This document shows, piece by piece, positions 1 to 7,783 of a DNA stretch of 64,000 nucleotides. Under the pieces are notes generated by a model. The model did no database searches. It saw only the letters and a list, made by a program, of their open reading frames with translations, and was not told the origin of the DNA. Where the stretch lies: positions 4,996 through 68,995 of the forward strand of contig CAYNVO010000011.1 in assembly GCA_964400675.1 (NCBI GenBank), read 5' to 3'. This DNA is from 9FT-COMBO-48-23 sp964400675. Lineage in GTDB: Bacteria; Chloroflexota; Dehalococcoidia; GIF9; UBA5629. The position numbers were made by a program, and so were the translations under genes. Positions within the stretch are counted from its first letter, which is position 1. Each line of letters starts with the position of its first letter.

Positions 1-495
1 AAGGAAATATACACTGTTGGAGGCATGGTTTCTACTGTTGCTCATACCATGCCACGGATGTTGCTGTCTGTAGTCAACTCGGCTGAGATGAAGAGCAGGT
101 TGAGCTATTATGAACTTGCTAGCGATATGGATTATGAAACTCAAGATGACCAAAGACCGACCTTTAGCTCATTTCTTCTCTGGGCAGCCAGGAAGAGGAG
201 TATTGAGGGGGCCAGCCTTTGGGTGCCAATACCTTTTTATCTATTGGCAGTTGAGGACCCACAGGCATGTAAGAAACTTATAGAATTTTTTAGCAGGCGA
301 CTTGAGTTGAATATAGATTTTGTAGATATCGATGAGAAGGTGGCAAGGCAGAATAAGGGAATAGCTCAGCTTAGAAGCAATTTCTCTGAGATCGATGGGT
401 ATATCAGTAAGCTTGAAGGTAACCTTAGTCTGACCGTGGAAGAGAGTGAGAAACTGGCTAGAGAAATAGAGCAATGGCTGAGAGGTGGACATTGA
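1..495 (+). CDS. PAC2 family protein, C-terminal part (5' end outside window)
   Basis: The frame is open from base 1 to the TGA at 493-495, so this is the 3' part of a longer gene; the ATG at 25 is probably internal because the codons before it (KEIYTVGG) already read as protein. The sequence fits the PAC2/DUF75 family (proteasome-assembly-chaperone-like): a glycine-rich strand, a TVAHTMPR segment like the family's usual ppHtrp stretch, and an ASLWVPIPFYL segment before a helical C-terminus. A charged helix of about 60 residues ends the protein. The role of bacterial PAC2 proteins is not established. Family assignment is by pattern, without alignment. Confidence 0.7.
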   Translation, partial: KEIYTVGGMVSTVAHTMPRMLLSVVNSAEMKSRLSYYELASDMDYETQDDQRPTFSSFLLWAARKRSIEGASLWVPIPFYLLAVEDPQACKKLIEFFSRRLELNIDFVDIDEKVARQNKGIAQLRSNFSEIDGYISKLEGNLSLTVEESEKLAREIEQWLRGGH

Positions 496-530
496 GTCTG
501 AGCCATTGCGACGTTTAATAGCCTTAGCGG

Positions 531-550
531 GCGAGCTTTATTTGGCTCGC
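531..550. terminator. Hairpin between convergent genes, possible weak terminator
   Basis: GCGAGC (531-536) and GCTCGC (545-550) form a 6-bp stem with an 8-nt loop. It lies at the meeting point of the PAC2 gene and degV, and the degV stop codon sits in the loop. There is no T tract, so intrinsic termination is doubtful. Confidence 0.3.
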
Positions 551-1377
551 TTGACGATTGCGACCAGAGCTCCGGGGCCACCGTGCACTCCCAGCGCGGG
601 ACCAAGTCTTGATATTCGTGGTGCTATGTTGGGGAAGAGAGAACGTGCATAATCGGCGAGTGTTCTGGCATCATCTGGTGTATTGCTGTGGACGATAGCC
701 AAATCATCTATGATTGATGATGCTATGAATTCGCGTAGTCGGTCTATCCCTTTGGCTCGGGTGCGTGTTAATCCCGCTGGACGGACTTCGCCATTATGAA
801 GAGTTATTAATGGTTTCACGTTAAGCTTTGATTCTATGGCAAAGATTGTCTTACCGAGACGTCCGCCTTTGACTGCATATCTTAGAGTGTCTAGAAGCGC
901 CAGGGCGCGCAGTTGATTAATGGTCTCGTGTGCTTTATCTATGACCTGTTGTAAGCTACAGCCGGCTTTGGCAGTGTGAGCTGCAACTATGGCGACAAGA
1001 CCTTGCCACATCGTTACACCGCGAGAGTCGATGACTTCAATCTTAGCACCTTTCGCTTCCGCAATCTCCTTGCCGACCAGGGCTGAATCACATATGGCAC
1101 TGTGTTTGCTGGTAACATGTATAGAGACAATCTCGTTGGTTTCTCTGGTTATCTCTTCATATACTTTGGCGAAGTCTCCCGGTGATGGTGCTGCTGTAGA
1201 TGGATGGATCGAGCTGCTTGCCATTTTGTGGTAGAATTGGTCGCAGTCGATATCGACTCCGTCTCGATAGACCTCGTTACCAAAACGTAGATATGCTGGT
1301 ACTACAGTAATGCCTAATTTTTTAGCTTCCTCTTGTGTGATATCGGAGCAACTATCAGTTACGACTTTTATTGACAT
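538..1377 (-). CDS. DegV family protein (fatty-acid binding)
   Basis: A 279-residue protein of normal DegV length. It opens with the family signature VVTDSCSDI and continues with a TAAPSPGDF segment, IHVTSKHS (the serine-bearing lipid-binding loop) and VKGGRLGK. DegV proteins bind one fatty acid; FakB members hand it to the kinase FakA for phosphorylation. No fakA is nearby, so the partner is unknown. The gene stands alone, convergent with the PAC2 gene. A good promoter lies about 50 bp upstream. Confidence 0.93.
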   Translation of the reverse strand: MSIKVVTDSCSDITQEEAKKLGITVVPAYLRFGNEVYRDGVDIDCDQFYHKMASSSIHPSTAAPSPGDFAKVYEEITRETNEIVSIHVTSKHSAICDSALVGKEIAEAKGAKIEVIDSRGVTMWQGLVAIVAAHTAKAGCSLQQVIDKAHETINQLRALALLDTLRYAVKGGRLGKTIFAIESKLNVKPLITLHNGEVRPAGLTRTRAKGIDRLREFIASSIIDDLAIVHSNTPDDARTLADYARSLFPNIAPRISRLGPALGVHGGPGALVAIVKRAK

Positions 1378-1425
1378 AAATCAACACCTTTCCATAAGTT
1401 GTGGCTAGCGAGAGATTAAGATTAG

Positions 1426-1454
1426 AGTATACTGTATGGTTGTAGCTGTGTAAA
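1426..1454 (-). promoter_or_regulatory. Sigma-70-like promoter for the degV-family gene
   Basis: On the minus strand TTTACA (1454-1449) and TATACT (1431-1426) are separated by exactly 17 bp, ending about 48 bp before the ATG at 1377. Called from consensus match only. Confidence 0.55.
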
Positions 1455-1590
1455 GTGATTCACCGCCACTGAGTCATCTGGCTTGAAGTATAAGCTTTGG
1501 CGAGTTAAAATGAAGACTGGCTGTCATGTTACGGTGTTGAGTTGGCGGGTTTTTAGCATCGCTCTAGTTTAATCGAAGGATGGTAATAGA

Positions 1591-2073
1591 ATGCAGCAAA
1601 TTTTCCCCTGTCCCGCATGTGGAGCGCAGAATTTTATAGGTCAGGAATTCTGCCAGGTTTGTGGTCAGAAGTTCCAATACAATTGTCCGCATTGCGGTGC
1701 TCTTGTTGATGCTACATTGGTAAATTGTCCGGGATGTCGCCAGAGCCTCTTTTGGCCAACGCCGCAGAGGGTAAAGCCTTTCCCGAAACAGCAGGCAGCT
1801 TATCAACAACCTGTAGGCGGTCCTGTAGGGGGTGGAGAGGAGGGAGTGAAACCAAAGCAGAAGTCCGACCCGTGGCTTACTGGATGTCTTGGTTTGGTAA
1901 TCATTGCATTCTTGGTGCTGGGAGCTTATTTTATATACGATAATTTCAAGAAGCCATCGCCCGCTTTGCCTGGCGAAACGGGTTTCGTGCCCGTGCAATC
2001 ACAGGAATTAGTGTCCTTGCAAAATGAAGATATGGTCGTTTATTATGAGAGCGAGGCGCAAAAATGGCTATAG
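1591..2073 (+). CDS. Double zinc-ribbon, single-pass membrane protein
   Basis: A 160-residue protein with two zinc ribbons: C7/C10/C21/C24 and C32/C35/C46/C49, all CxxC pairs. A proline/glycine/glutamine-rich linker (about 55-90) follows, then one hydrophobic segment (about 95-114) and a short tail of about 45 residues. The likely topology is a cytoplasmic zinc-ribbon head with an extracytoplasmic tail. Proteins of this build are common and mostly uncharacterised. It is a single gene with about 130 bp before the next one. Confidence 0.75.
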   Translation: MQQIFPCPACGAQNFIGQEFCQVCGQKFQYNCPHCGALVDATLVNCPGCRQSLFWPTPQRVKPFPKQQAAYQQPVGGPVGGGEEGVKPKQKSDPWLTGCLGLVIIAFLVLGAYFIYDNFKKPSPALPGETGFVPVQSQELVSLQNEDMVVYYESEAQKWL

Positions 2074-2201
2074 TTGTTTTGATTTTTGCCAGTTTGGTTT
2101 AGGAGAAGTCTGTGGTTGTTCTAGCCCTTGTCGAATAGCCGTGTTGACATAAATTAACAAAAAGCGCGCCGAGATATAATGGAGCTATATGTGGAGGATT
2201 T

Positions 2202-2969
2202 ATGATAGAGCAAATGCTGGAATTTTTATCAGGCGAAGGATTTTTTTATAGCCCTAGTGTTTTGGGTATTGGGTTAGCGGTAGTTTTTGGTGCAATCTGG
2301 CTTGCTTGTTATCGTCCGCCGTTGTTTACCAGGCCATGGCTTTGGGCAGTTCTCGCTGGAGGTGCTATCCTGGCACCTATTGCGCTTACAGTTGCAGCAT
2401 TTCCTCTCAGGTTTGGGATTTCGTCGCTGTATGGCTACTTCTGGAGCCAGGAAACTCTAGTGCAATGGTCTTTGCTGACAAGCATACCATCGATATACCT
2501 TTTTGGGCTGGTTCGAGAGGGTTTTAAACTGGTGCCTGTGGTTGTCTACTGGTGGTGTAATGGCAGAGACATCGAACCTAGATTGGGTCTTGTTGCCGGT
2601 GCTGTATCCGGCGCTGGATTTGGCATACTTGAAGCTCAGTGGATGCTAAATTATGTCTTTGCTGGTGGATGGAGTTGGGAGAGCGTCCAAATACAAGGGT
2701 TTATAGCCCTTGGTGGGTTTTGGGAGAGCTTTTTTGTACTGGGTGTTCAGGTGGCTGCCTGTGCATTGGCTGGTTGGGGACTAGCCAGAGGTTGGGGATG
2801 GAAGTTCTATCTCCTTGCCGCTTTCGTGTATTTCTTCCCTCCTTACACCTCTGTTTTAGTGAGCAAAAACCTCATTACAGGCTTGCAGGCAGAGTTTCTC
2901 ATTGCTACCTGGGCATTGATGGCAACAGGAGTGGCCCTTTGGCTCAGAGAGAGGAAATCAAAGGCTTAA
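2202..2969 (+). CDS. Polytopic membrane protein, PrsW/CPBP-like appearance
   Basis: 255 residues with seven or eight hydrophobic segments. The segment LVREGFKLVPV puts a Glu and a Lys on one helix, and GFGILEAQW a second Glu on the next. This recalls the ExxxK and E-containing helices of PrsW/CPBP-type intramembrane proteases, but the full EExxK motif is absent, so protease activity is not shown. An SD-like GGAGG lies 8 nt before the ATG. TTGACA at 2144 and TATAAT at 2175 lie upstream but are 25 bp apart. Function unknown. Confidence 0.6.
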   Translation: MIEQMLEFLSGEGFFYSPSVLGIGLAVVFGAIWLACYRPPLFTRPWLWAVLAGGAILAPIALTVAAFPLRFGISSLYGYFWSQETLVQWSLLTSIPSIYLFGLVREGFKLVPVVVYWWCNGRDIEPRLGLVAGAVSGAGFGILEAQWMLNYVFAGGWSWESVQIQGFIALGGFWESFFVLGVQVAACALAGWGLARGWGWKFYLLAAFVYFFPPYTSVLVSKNLITGLQAEFLIATWALMATGVALWLRERKSKA

Positions 2970-3001
2970 GCTGAAAAACATGAAAAAGGGGGGTGATGTT
3001 T

Positions 3002-3292
3002 ATGGATATTGCTTGGTTTAGAGACCTGGTTATCTGTATCTCGGGGTTGGTGATAACGGGGGTGGTCATCTTCGCTGCTATTCTAGCCTATCTTTTGTAT
3101 AATAAGACGAGGTCTGTAATGAACTCAATAGAGGCTACTTCAGAGACTATACATGAGGTTTCTTCGGCAGTGAGGGATGAGGTAGTCAAGCCTGTGGTTC
3201 AATTGACGTCTTTGATTCGAGGTATCAGTCAAGGTGTTGATATGGTCAGTAGATTTTTCAGAAAGGGACAGGAAGGAGGTAGAGATGAGTGA
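3002..3292 (+). CDS. DUF948 family membrane-anchored protein
   Basis: About 97 residues: one N-terminal transmembrane helix, then an amphipathic helical region with many Ser/Val/Glu residues, the layout of DUF948 proteins. GTG 2993, ATG 2996 and ATG 3002 are all in frame; the G-run at 2988-2993 sits best before 3002. Its stop overlaps the next gene's start by 8 bp. DUF948 and YtxH proteins often occur together and are thought to act at the envelope or in stress; the precise role is unknown. Confidence 0.75.
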   Translation: MDIAWFRDLVICISGLVITGVVIFAAILAYLLYNKTRSVMNSIEATSETIHEVSSAVRDEVVKPVVQLTSLIRGISQGVDMVSRFFRKGQEGGRDE

Positions 3293-3509
3293 CAGCGATA
3301 GAGGTAGTGGCTTTGTTATCGGGCTGGCTGTGGGAGCAGTCCTCGGTTTAGCTATAGGGTTTCTCTTTGCCCCGCGGCCCGGTGAGGAAACGAGGCAATT
3401 GCTGAAAGAGAAGGCTGAATTGGCTCGAGAAAGAGCAGCGGAAGCTGCCGGTAAAGTGAGAGAGACTGCTGCTGAGATCACTAAAAAAGCTCAGGCAAAG
3501 ATGCGGTAG
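3285..3509 (+). CDS. YtxH domain protein
   Basis: 74 residues from the ATG at 3285, chosen because GGAGGT ends 5 bp upstream; the frame is open further back, but that part overlaps the DUF948 gene. A glycine-rich hydrophobic helix (GLAVGAVLGLAIGFLFAPRPG) is followed by the family's FAPRPGEETRQLLKEK motif and an Ala/Glu/Lys-rich helix. This is the standard YtxH (gas-vesicle-GvpP-like) form, a small membrane protein linked to general stress in Bacillus. It is translationally coupled to the DUF948 gene. Confidence 0.88.
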   Translation: MSDSDRGSGFVIGLAVGAVLGLAIGFLFAPRPGEETRQLLKEKAELARERAAEAAGKVRETAAEITKKAQAKMR

Positions 3510-3538
3510 TCATAAACGAGTAGGCTATAGCTTTAGTC

Positions 3539-3561
3539 ATGAGCCTGGCAAACAGGCTCAT
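3539..3561 (+). terminator. Perfect 9-bp hairpin after ytxH
   Basis: ATGAGCCTG (3539-3547), loop GCAAA, then CAGGCTCAT (3553-3561). No T tract follows; the SD of the next gene starts just after it. It could attenuate transcription or insulate the downstream start. Confidence 0.4.
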
Positions 3562-3575
3562 ATGAGAGGTGGAAC

Positions 3576-4673
3576 TTGGATACAGAAGTTAGTGTCTTCA
3601 GAAGAAACCGGCGCGTGATATTTTTTGTGTTGGGCATCGTCGTGGTCTTCTTGCTGCTCGCCGTATTTTGGAGTGTTCTACTGCCCTTTGTTTGCGGTCT
3701 GGTGCTGGCTTATCTCTTGCATCCTGTTATTTCATGGCTTGAGAATAAATTGCCTGTTCAAGGCAAGTGGTCGTCAGCCAGGCGCACCTCTTTGATAGCA
3801 CTTATCTTCATAGTAACCCTGGTGGTTGTTGGCTTATTCACTTTCTATATCGTTACAGGTGTGGTGGGTTCCTTCTCAATTTTAATTAAGAATGCACCTC
3901 AGTATTTTTCTCAAGGCTTACAGACTCTCCATAATTGGTTTAATAGTTTTCAACAGTGGCTTCCGCCTGAAACCCAACAGCAGGTAGGATCCAGCTTGCA
4001 GGATGCAGGTACGACATTGGGTGATGCTATGAAGAGTGCCTTCGGGAAGGGCATTTCATATATATCGAGCACCTTCGGCTTTATACTCGGTTTTGTTGCC
4101 TTGCCTGTGTTTCTTTTCTACATCTTAAAAGATTGGGAAAAACTAAGCAGCAGCTTTTATTCTGCTTTTGCACCACCGGTGGCTAAATATGTCAGAGGTG
4201 TTGTAGGTGTCATAGACAAGATGTTGGGGCGATGGATTCGCGCCCAGCTAATGCTTTCTGCTGTCGTTGGTGTTTTGAGCTTTATCGGTTTAGCGGCTTT
4301 AGGAATAACGCTTGCCCCAGCCCTTGCGGCTTTTCAGGGGTTAATGGAGTTTGTTCCCATATTAGGGCCGTGGATTGGTGGTGCAGTTGGTGTTATTGTT
4401 GTTCTCGCTATAGCTCCAGAGAAGGCAATCTGGGTAGCTGTTGTCTACCTTGCTGTTCAACTATTGGAAAATATTTTGCTTGTCCCCAGGATTCATGGGA
4501 GTTACATGCGTATACATCCGGCTATGATTCTGGTTTTACTTCCCTTGGGCGCTTATATTGCCGGCTTGTGGGGAATAATACTGATTGTACCTTTGACAGC
4601 CACAATTATTGAGCTCTACAAATATGCGCGCCAGAATCTCGTGGCGGAGGAGATACAGCAAGCCTCTGAGTAG
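3576..4673 (+). CDS. AI-2E family transporter (TerC/PerM-like permease)
   Basis: 365 residues, typical for the AI-2E_transport family (YdiK/PerM/TqsA). Hydrophobic segments fall at about 15-45, 70-95, 160-185, 225-250 and three or four near the C-terminus, with the conserved FVPILGPWIGG segment about two thirds along. A soluble helical region lies at about 95-150. Family members export small molecules or act as Na+(Li+)/H+ antiporters; the substrate here cannot be predicted. The start is TTG at 3576, with AGAGGTGG just upstream. It is convergent with uvrA. Confidence 0.9.
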   Translation: MDTEVSVFRRNRRVIFFVLGIVVVFLLLAVFWSVLLPFVCGLVLAYLLHPVISWLENKLPVQGKWSSARRTSLIALIFIVTLVVVGLFTFYIVTGVVGSFSILIKNAPQYFSQGLQTLHNWFNSFQQWLPPETQQQVGSSLQDAGTTLGDAMKSAFGKGISYISSTFGFILGFVALPVFLFYILKDWEKLSSSFYSAFAPPVAKYVRGVVGVIDKMLGRWIRAQLMLSAVVGVLSFIGLAALGITLAPALAAFQGLMEFVPILGPWIGGAVGVIVVLAIAPEKAIWVAVVYLAVQLLENILLVPRIHGSYMRIHPAMILVLLPLGAYIAGLWGIILIVPLTATIIELYKYARQNLVAEEIQQASE

Positions 4674-4696
4674 TTTTTTAATAACTGGACAAGCAG

Positions 4697-7558
4697 CTAT
4701 TGTGTAGCTAAAGAGTACTCTTTGTGTTGTTTTCCTAGCGCATTTCTCAGATACTGGCCGGTGAATGAGTTATCTATTTGAGCTACCTCTTCAGGTGTGC
4801 CGGTAGCTATAATATAGCCGCCTTCATCACCAGCTCCGGGTCCGAGGTCTATTATGAAGTCGGCGTTTTTCATTACGTCCACGTGGTGCTCAATTATTAC
4901 CACTGTGTTTCCGGCGTCTACAAGCCGCTGAAGTACCTGGAGCAAGCAGGCTATATCGGCAAAAGCCAGGCCGGTAGTAGGTTCATCGAGGATATAAAGG
5001 GTCTTGCCTGTGGAGCGGCGAGACAATTCGGTGGCAAGCTTGACCCGTTGAGCTTCGCCACCGGATAGAGTGGGTGCTGGTTGCCCCAGGCGTATGTAGC
5101 CTAAACCGACATCGCGCAACGTCTCCAGTTTATTTCTCACCCTGGGGAAATGTTCGAAGAAGGTTATAGCTTCATCCACGCTCATATCTAGAATATCAGC
5201 TACGTTCTTGCCTTTGAAGTAAATCTCCAGAGCCTCGCGGTTGTAGCGCTTGCCCTTGCACACCTCGCAGGGCACGGTAACATCGGGAAGGAACTGCATC
5301 CCTATCTGAATATAGCCTTCTCCTTGACAGGCTTCGCAACGGCCGCCTTTGGCATTGAATGAGAACCGTCCTGGTTTGTAGCCACGCACACGGGCTTCAG
5401 GCACAGTGGCGAATAGTTCGCGAATTGGGGTAAAAATACCGGTATAGGTGGCTGGATTACTGCGCGGAGTGCGACCGATAGGCGATTGGTCAATATCGAC
5501 AACTTTGTCAATGTGTTCAATTCCGACGATGCCATCACATTTTCCAGGTCTATCTTTTGCCTTATAGAATATTTGCGCCAGTTTTTTGTACAAGACCTCG
5601 TTTACAAGTGTGCTCTTGCCGCTACCTGATACGCCGCTGATGCAGACGAATTTGCTCAAAGGTACGGCGACATCGATATTTTTCAAATTGTTTTCGCGGG
5701 CGCCTTTAACTATTAGTTCTTTGCCTGAGCCGGGGCGGCGTCCTTGTGGCAGCGGGATTTGTTTTACTCTGCTGAGGTATTGACCGGTTATCGATTTGAG
5801 GCAGCTCATGATGTCGGTCAATGTTCCAGTGGCTACTATCTTGCCGCCGTGTTCTCCTGCTCCAGGTCCCATGTCAACGATATAGTCAGACGCTCGCATC
5901 ATGGCTTCGTCATGTTCTACAATGAGAATCGTATTGCCGAGGTCCCGCAGCCGTTTCATCGTTTCTATTAGGCGATGAATGTCAGCTGGATGCAGGCCGA
6001 TTGTAGGCTCGTCACAGATGTAGAGTACGCCCATGAGGCCGCTGCCGATTTGAGTAGCCAGGCGGATTCTCTGGGCTTCACCACCACTCAAAGTTGCCGA
6101 TGGACGGGCTAGGGTCAGGTAGCCCAGTCCGATATCTATAAGGAAGCCAAGACGGGTGTTTATCTCTTTCAGTATTTGATGGGCTATCTTCAGTTCCTGT
6201 GTAGTAAGGCGTGGTTTGCCATGGTCGCTATTAAGCAGATTCATCCAGTGTAGCGTTTCCGAAGCTGATAGCTCCGTCACTTCAATTATATTCATGCCAT
6301 CTATGGTAATGGCTAAAGATTCGGGTTTAAGCCGCTTTCCATTACAGGCCGGGCAGGGATAAGAAGCCATGTGCCGTTCGATGTCAGCACGGGTATTGCT
6401 GGATTCGGTATCGCGATAAATCCGCTCTAAATAGGGGATTGCCCCTTCGTAGTTGGTAAAATACTCTCTTACACGGCCGTAGCGATTTCGGTATTTCACC
6501 AGCTCTCCATCTTCACCGTAGAGGACGAGCTTGAGGTGTTCTTTGTCGAGCTTGTTTACCGGCGTGTTAAGCGAGAAACCGTAACGGTGCGTCAGGTCAT
6601 GGAGCTCGCTGGCATGCCAGGCAAACCATCCCCAGGCGCGGATAGCTCCTTGCGCCAAGCTCAGGTCTTTATTTGGTATAAGCAGGTCGGGGTCTATCTC
6701 CAGCTTTACACCGAGTCCGCTGCATGCTGGGCAGGCTCCGTGGGGGCTGTTAAAGCTGAAGGTTCGAGGGGCGATTTCACCGAGACTGATGCCGCAATGG
6801 ACACAGGCGAAGTGCTCGGAGAACAGCAATTCTTCTCCATCTATAATGGAGATGAGGACAACTCCGGCTCCAAGCTTCAGCGCTGTTTCTACTGAGTCAG
6901 CAATGCGATTGTTCTCGGCTTCACCTATCTGAAGTCGGTCGACCACGACTTCAATAGTGTGTTTCTTGTTCTTATCTAGTTCGAATTCTTCGGAAAGGTC
7001 GCGTATATATCCATCAACACGAACCCGGACAAATCCCGCTTTGCGCAAATCGTCAAATATTAATTGATGCTCGCCTTTCCTGTCTCTAATTAGTGGTGCT
7101 AGAATCATGGTCCGGCTGCCGGTTGGCATTCCTTGTACTGCGTCCACAATCTGTTGTACTGTTTGTTTAGATATTTCGCGCCCACATTTGGGGCAATGGG
7201 GATGGCCGACGCGAGCGAAAAGCAGTCGCAAATAATCATAAATCTCGGTCACTGTGCCTACCGTGGAGCGGGGATTGCGCGATGGGCCTCTTTGGTCGAT
7301 TGAGATAGCCGGGCTCAAGCCTTCGATGTAGTCTACATCGGGCTTTTCCATCCGTCCCAGGAACTGTCGAGCATAAGCAGACAGCGATTCCACGTAACGG
7401 CGCTGCCCTTCGGCGTAAATTGTATCGAAAGCCAAAGAGCTTTTACCCGAGCCTGAAACGCCGGTGATGACCACCAGCTTGTCTCGAGGTATAGTTACGT
7501 CTATATTCCTGAGATTGTGCTCTCGAGCTCCTTTTACAATTATGTTCTCTAAGGGCAT
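4697..7558 (-). CDS. uvrA: UvrABC system protein A
   Basis: 953 residues, full length. UvrA is the damage-sensing ATPase of nucleotide excision repair and loads UvrB. Visible: Walker A GVSGSGKSS near residue 33 and GVSGSGKST in the second half, signatures LSGGEAQRIRLA and LSGGEAQRVKLA, Walker B CDEPTIGLHPAD and LDEPTTGLAFAD, and zinc modules with CxxC pairs (CVHCG...CPAC and CEAC...CEVC). The second nucleotide-binding domain has Ala where the D-loop His of GLHFAD is normally conserved, and EHH where EHN is usual. The gene is monocistronic with no visible LexA box. Confidence 0.98.
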   Translation of the reverse strand: MPLENIIVKGAREHNLRNIDVTIPRDKLVVITGVSGSGKSSLAFDTIYAEGQRRYVESLSAYARQFLGRMEKPDVDYIEGLSPAISIDQRGPSRNPRSTVGTVTEIYDYLRLLFARVGHPHCPKCGREISKQTVQQIVDAVQGMPTGSRTMILAPLIRDRKGEHQLIFDDLRKAGFVRVRVDGYIRDLSEEFELDKNKKHTIEVVVDRLQIGEAENNRIADSVETALKLGAGVVLISIIDGEELLFSEHFACVHCGISLGEIAPRTFSFNSPHGACPACSGLGVKLEIDPDLLIPNKDLSLAQGAIRAWGWFAWHASELHDLTHRYGFSLNTPVNKLDKEHLKLVLYGEDGELVKYRNRYGRVREYFTNYEGAIPYLERIYRDTESSNTRADIERHMASYPCPACNGKRLKPESLAITIDGMNIIEVTELSASETLHWMNLLNSDHGKPRLTTQELKIAHQILKEINTRLGFLIDIGLGYLTLARPSATLSGGEAQRIRLATQIGSGLMGVLYICDEPTIGLHPADIHRLIETMKRLRDLGNTILIVEHDEAMMRASDYIVDMGPGAGEHGGKIVATGTLTDIMSCLKSITGQYLSRVKQIPLPQGRRPGSGKELIVKGARENNLKNIDVAVPLSKFVCISGVSGSGKSTLVNEVLYKKLAQIFYKAKDRPGKCDGIVGIEHIDKVVDIDQSPIGRTPRSNPATYTGIFTPIRELFATVPEARVRGYKPGRFSFNAKGGRCEACQGEGYIQIGMQFLPDVTVPCEVCKGKRYNREALEIYFKGKNVADILDMSVDEAITFFEHFPRVRNKLETLRDVGLGYIRLGQPAPTLSGGEAQRVKLATELSRRSTGKTLYILDEPTTGLAFADIACLLQVLQRLVDAGNTVVIIEHHVDVMKNADFIIDLGPGAGDEGGYIIATGTPEEVAQIDNSFTGQYLRNALGKQHKEYSLATQ

Positions 7559-7607
7559 AGCATGTCCGTGTTGGGAAAACTTGATATTTATTGTAGCACT
7601 ACATCCA

Positions 7608-7739
7608 CCGAAATCCTAAATCCGAATTTCCAAGCTCTAAACAAATTCAAAGCCCAAAATACTGATGACCTAAAACTGTTTTTTTAACTTGGAGAATTCG
7701 GATTTTGGTATTGCGGAGCATTTAGGGTTTAGTATTCAG
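7608..7739. repeat. Degenerate palindromic AT-rich repeat
   Basis: Between uvrA and the next gene, a run of related short words (AAATCCTAAATCCGAATT, then CAAGC and AAATTCAAAGCCC) is answered on the right by the complement type (GAATTCGGATTTTGG, GCGGAGCATTTAGGG, TTTAGTATTCAGG). The arms are an imperfect inverted repeat around a centre near 7675. There is no coding potential. It resembles dispersed intergenic palindromes, not an insertion sequence. Confidence 0.6.
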
Positions 7740-7783
7740 GATGTCTCAATCGGGTTGCTTTGGCGTGGAGATGAAGCCTGGAA

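Noticed and set aside
2144..2180. TTGACA and TATAAT as one promoter
   Set aside because: The boxes are perfect but 25 bp apart, too far for a sigma-70 promoter.
6536..6895. Long open frames antisense to uvrA and to the B12 genes
   Set aside because: They are complementary shadows of conserved genes, with no SD or protein family of their own.
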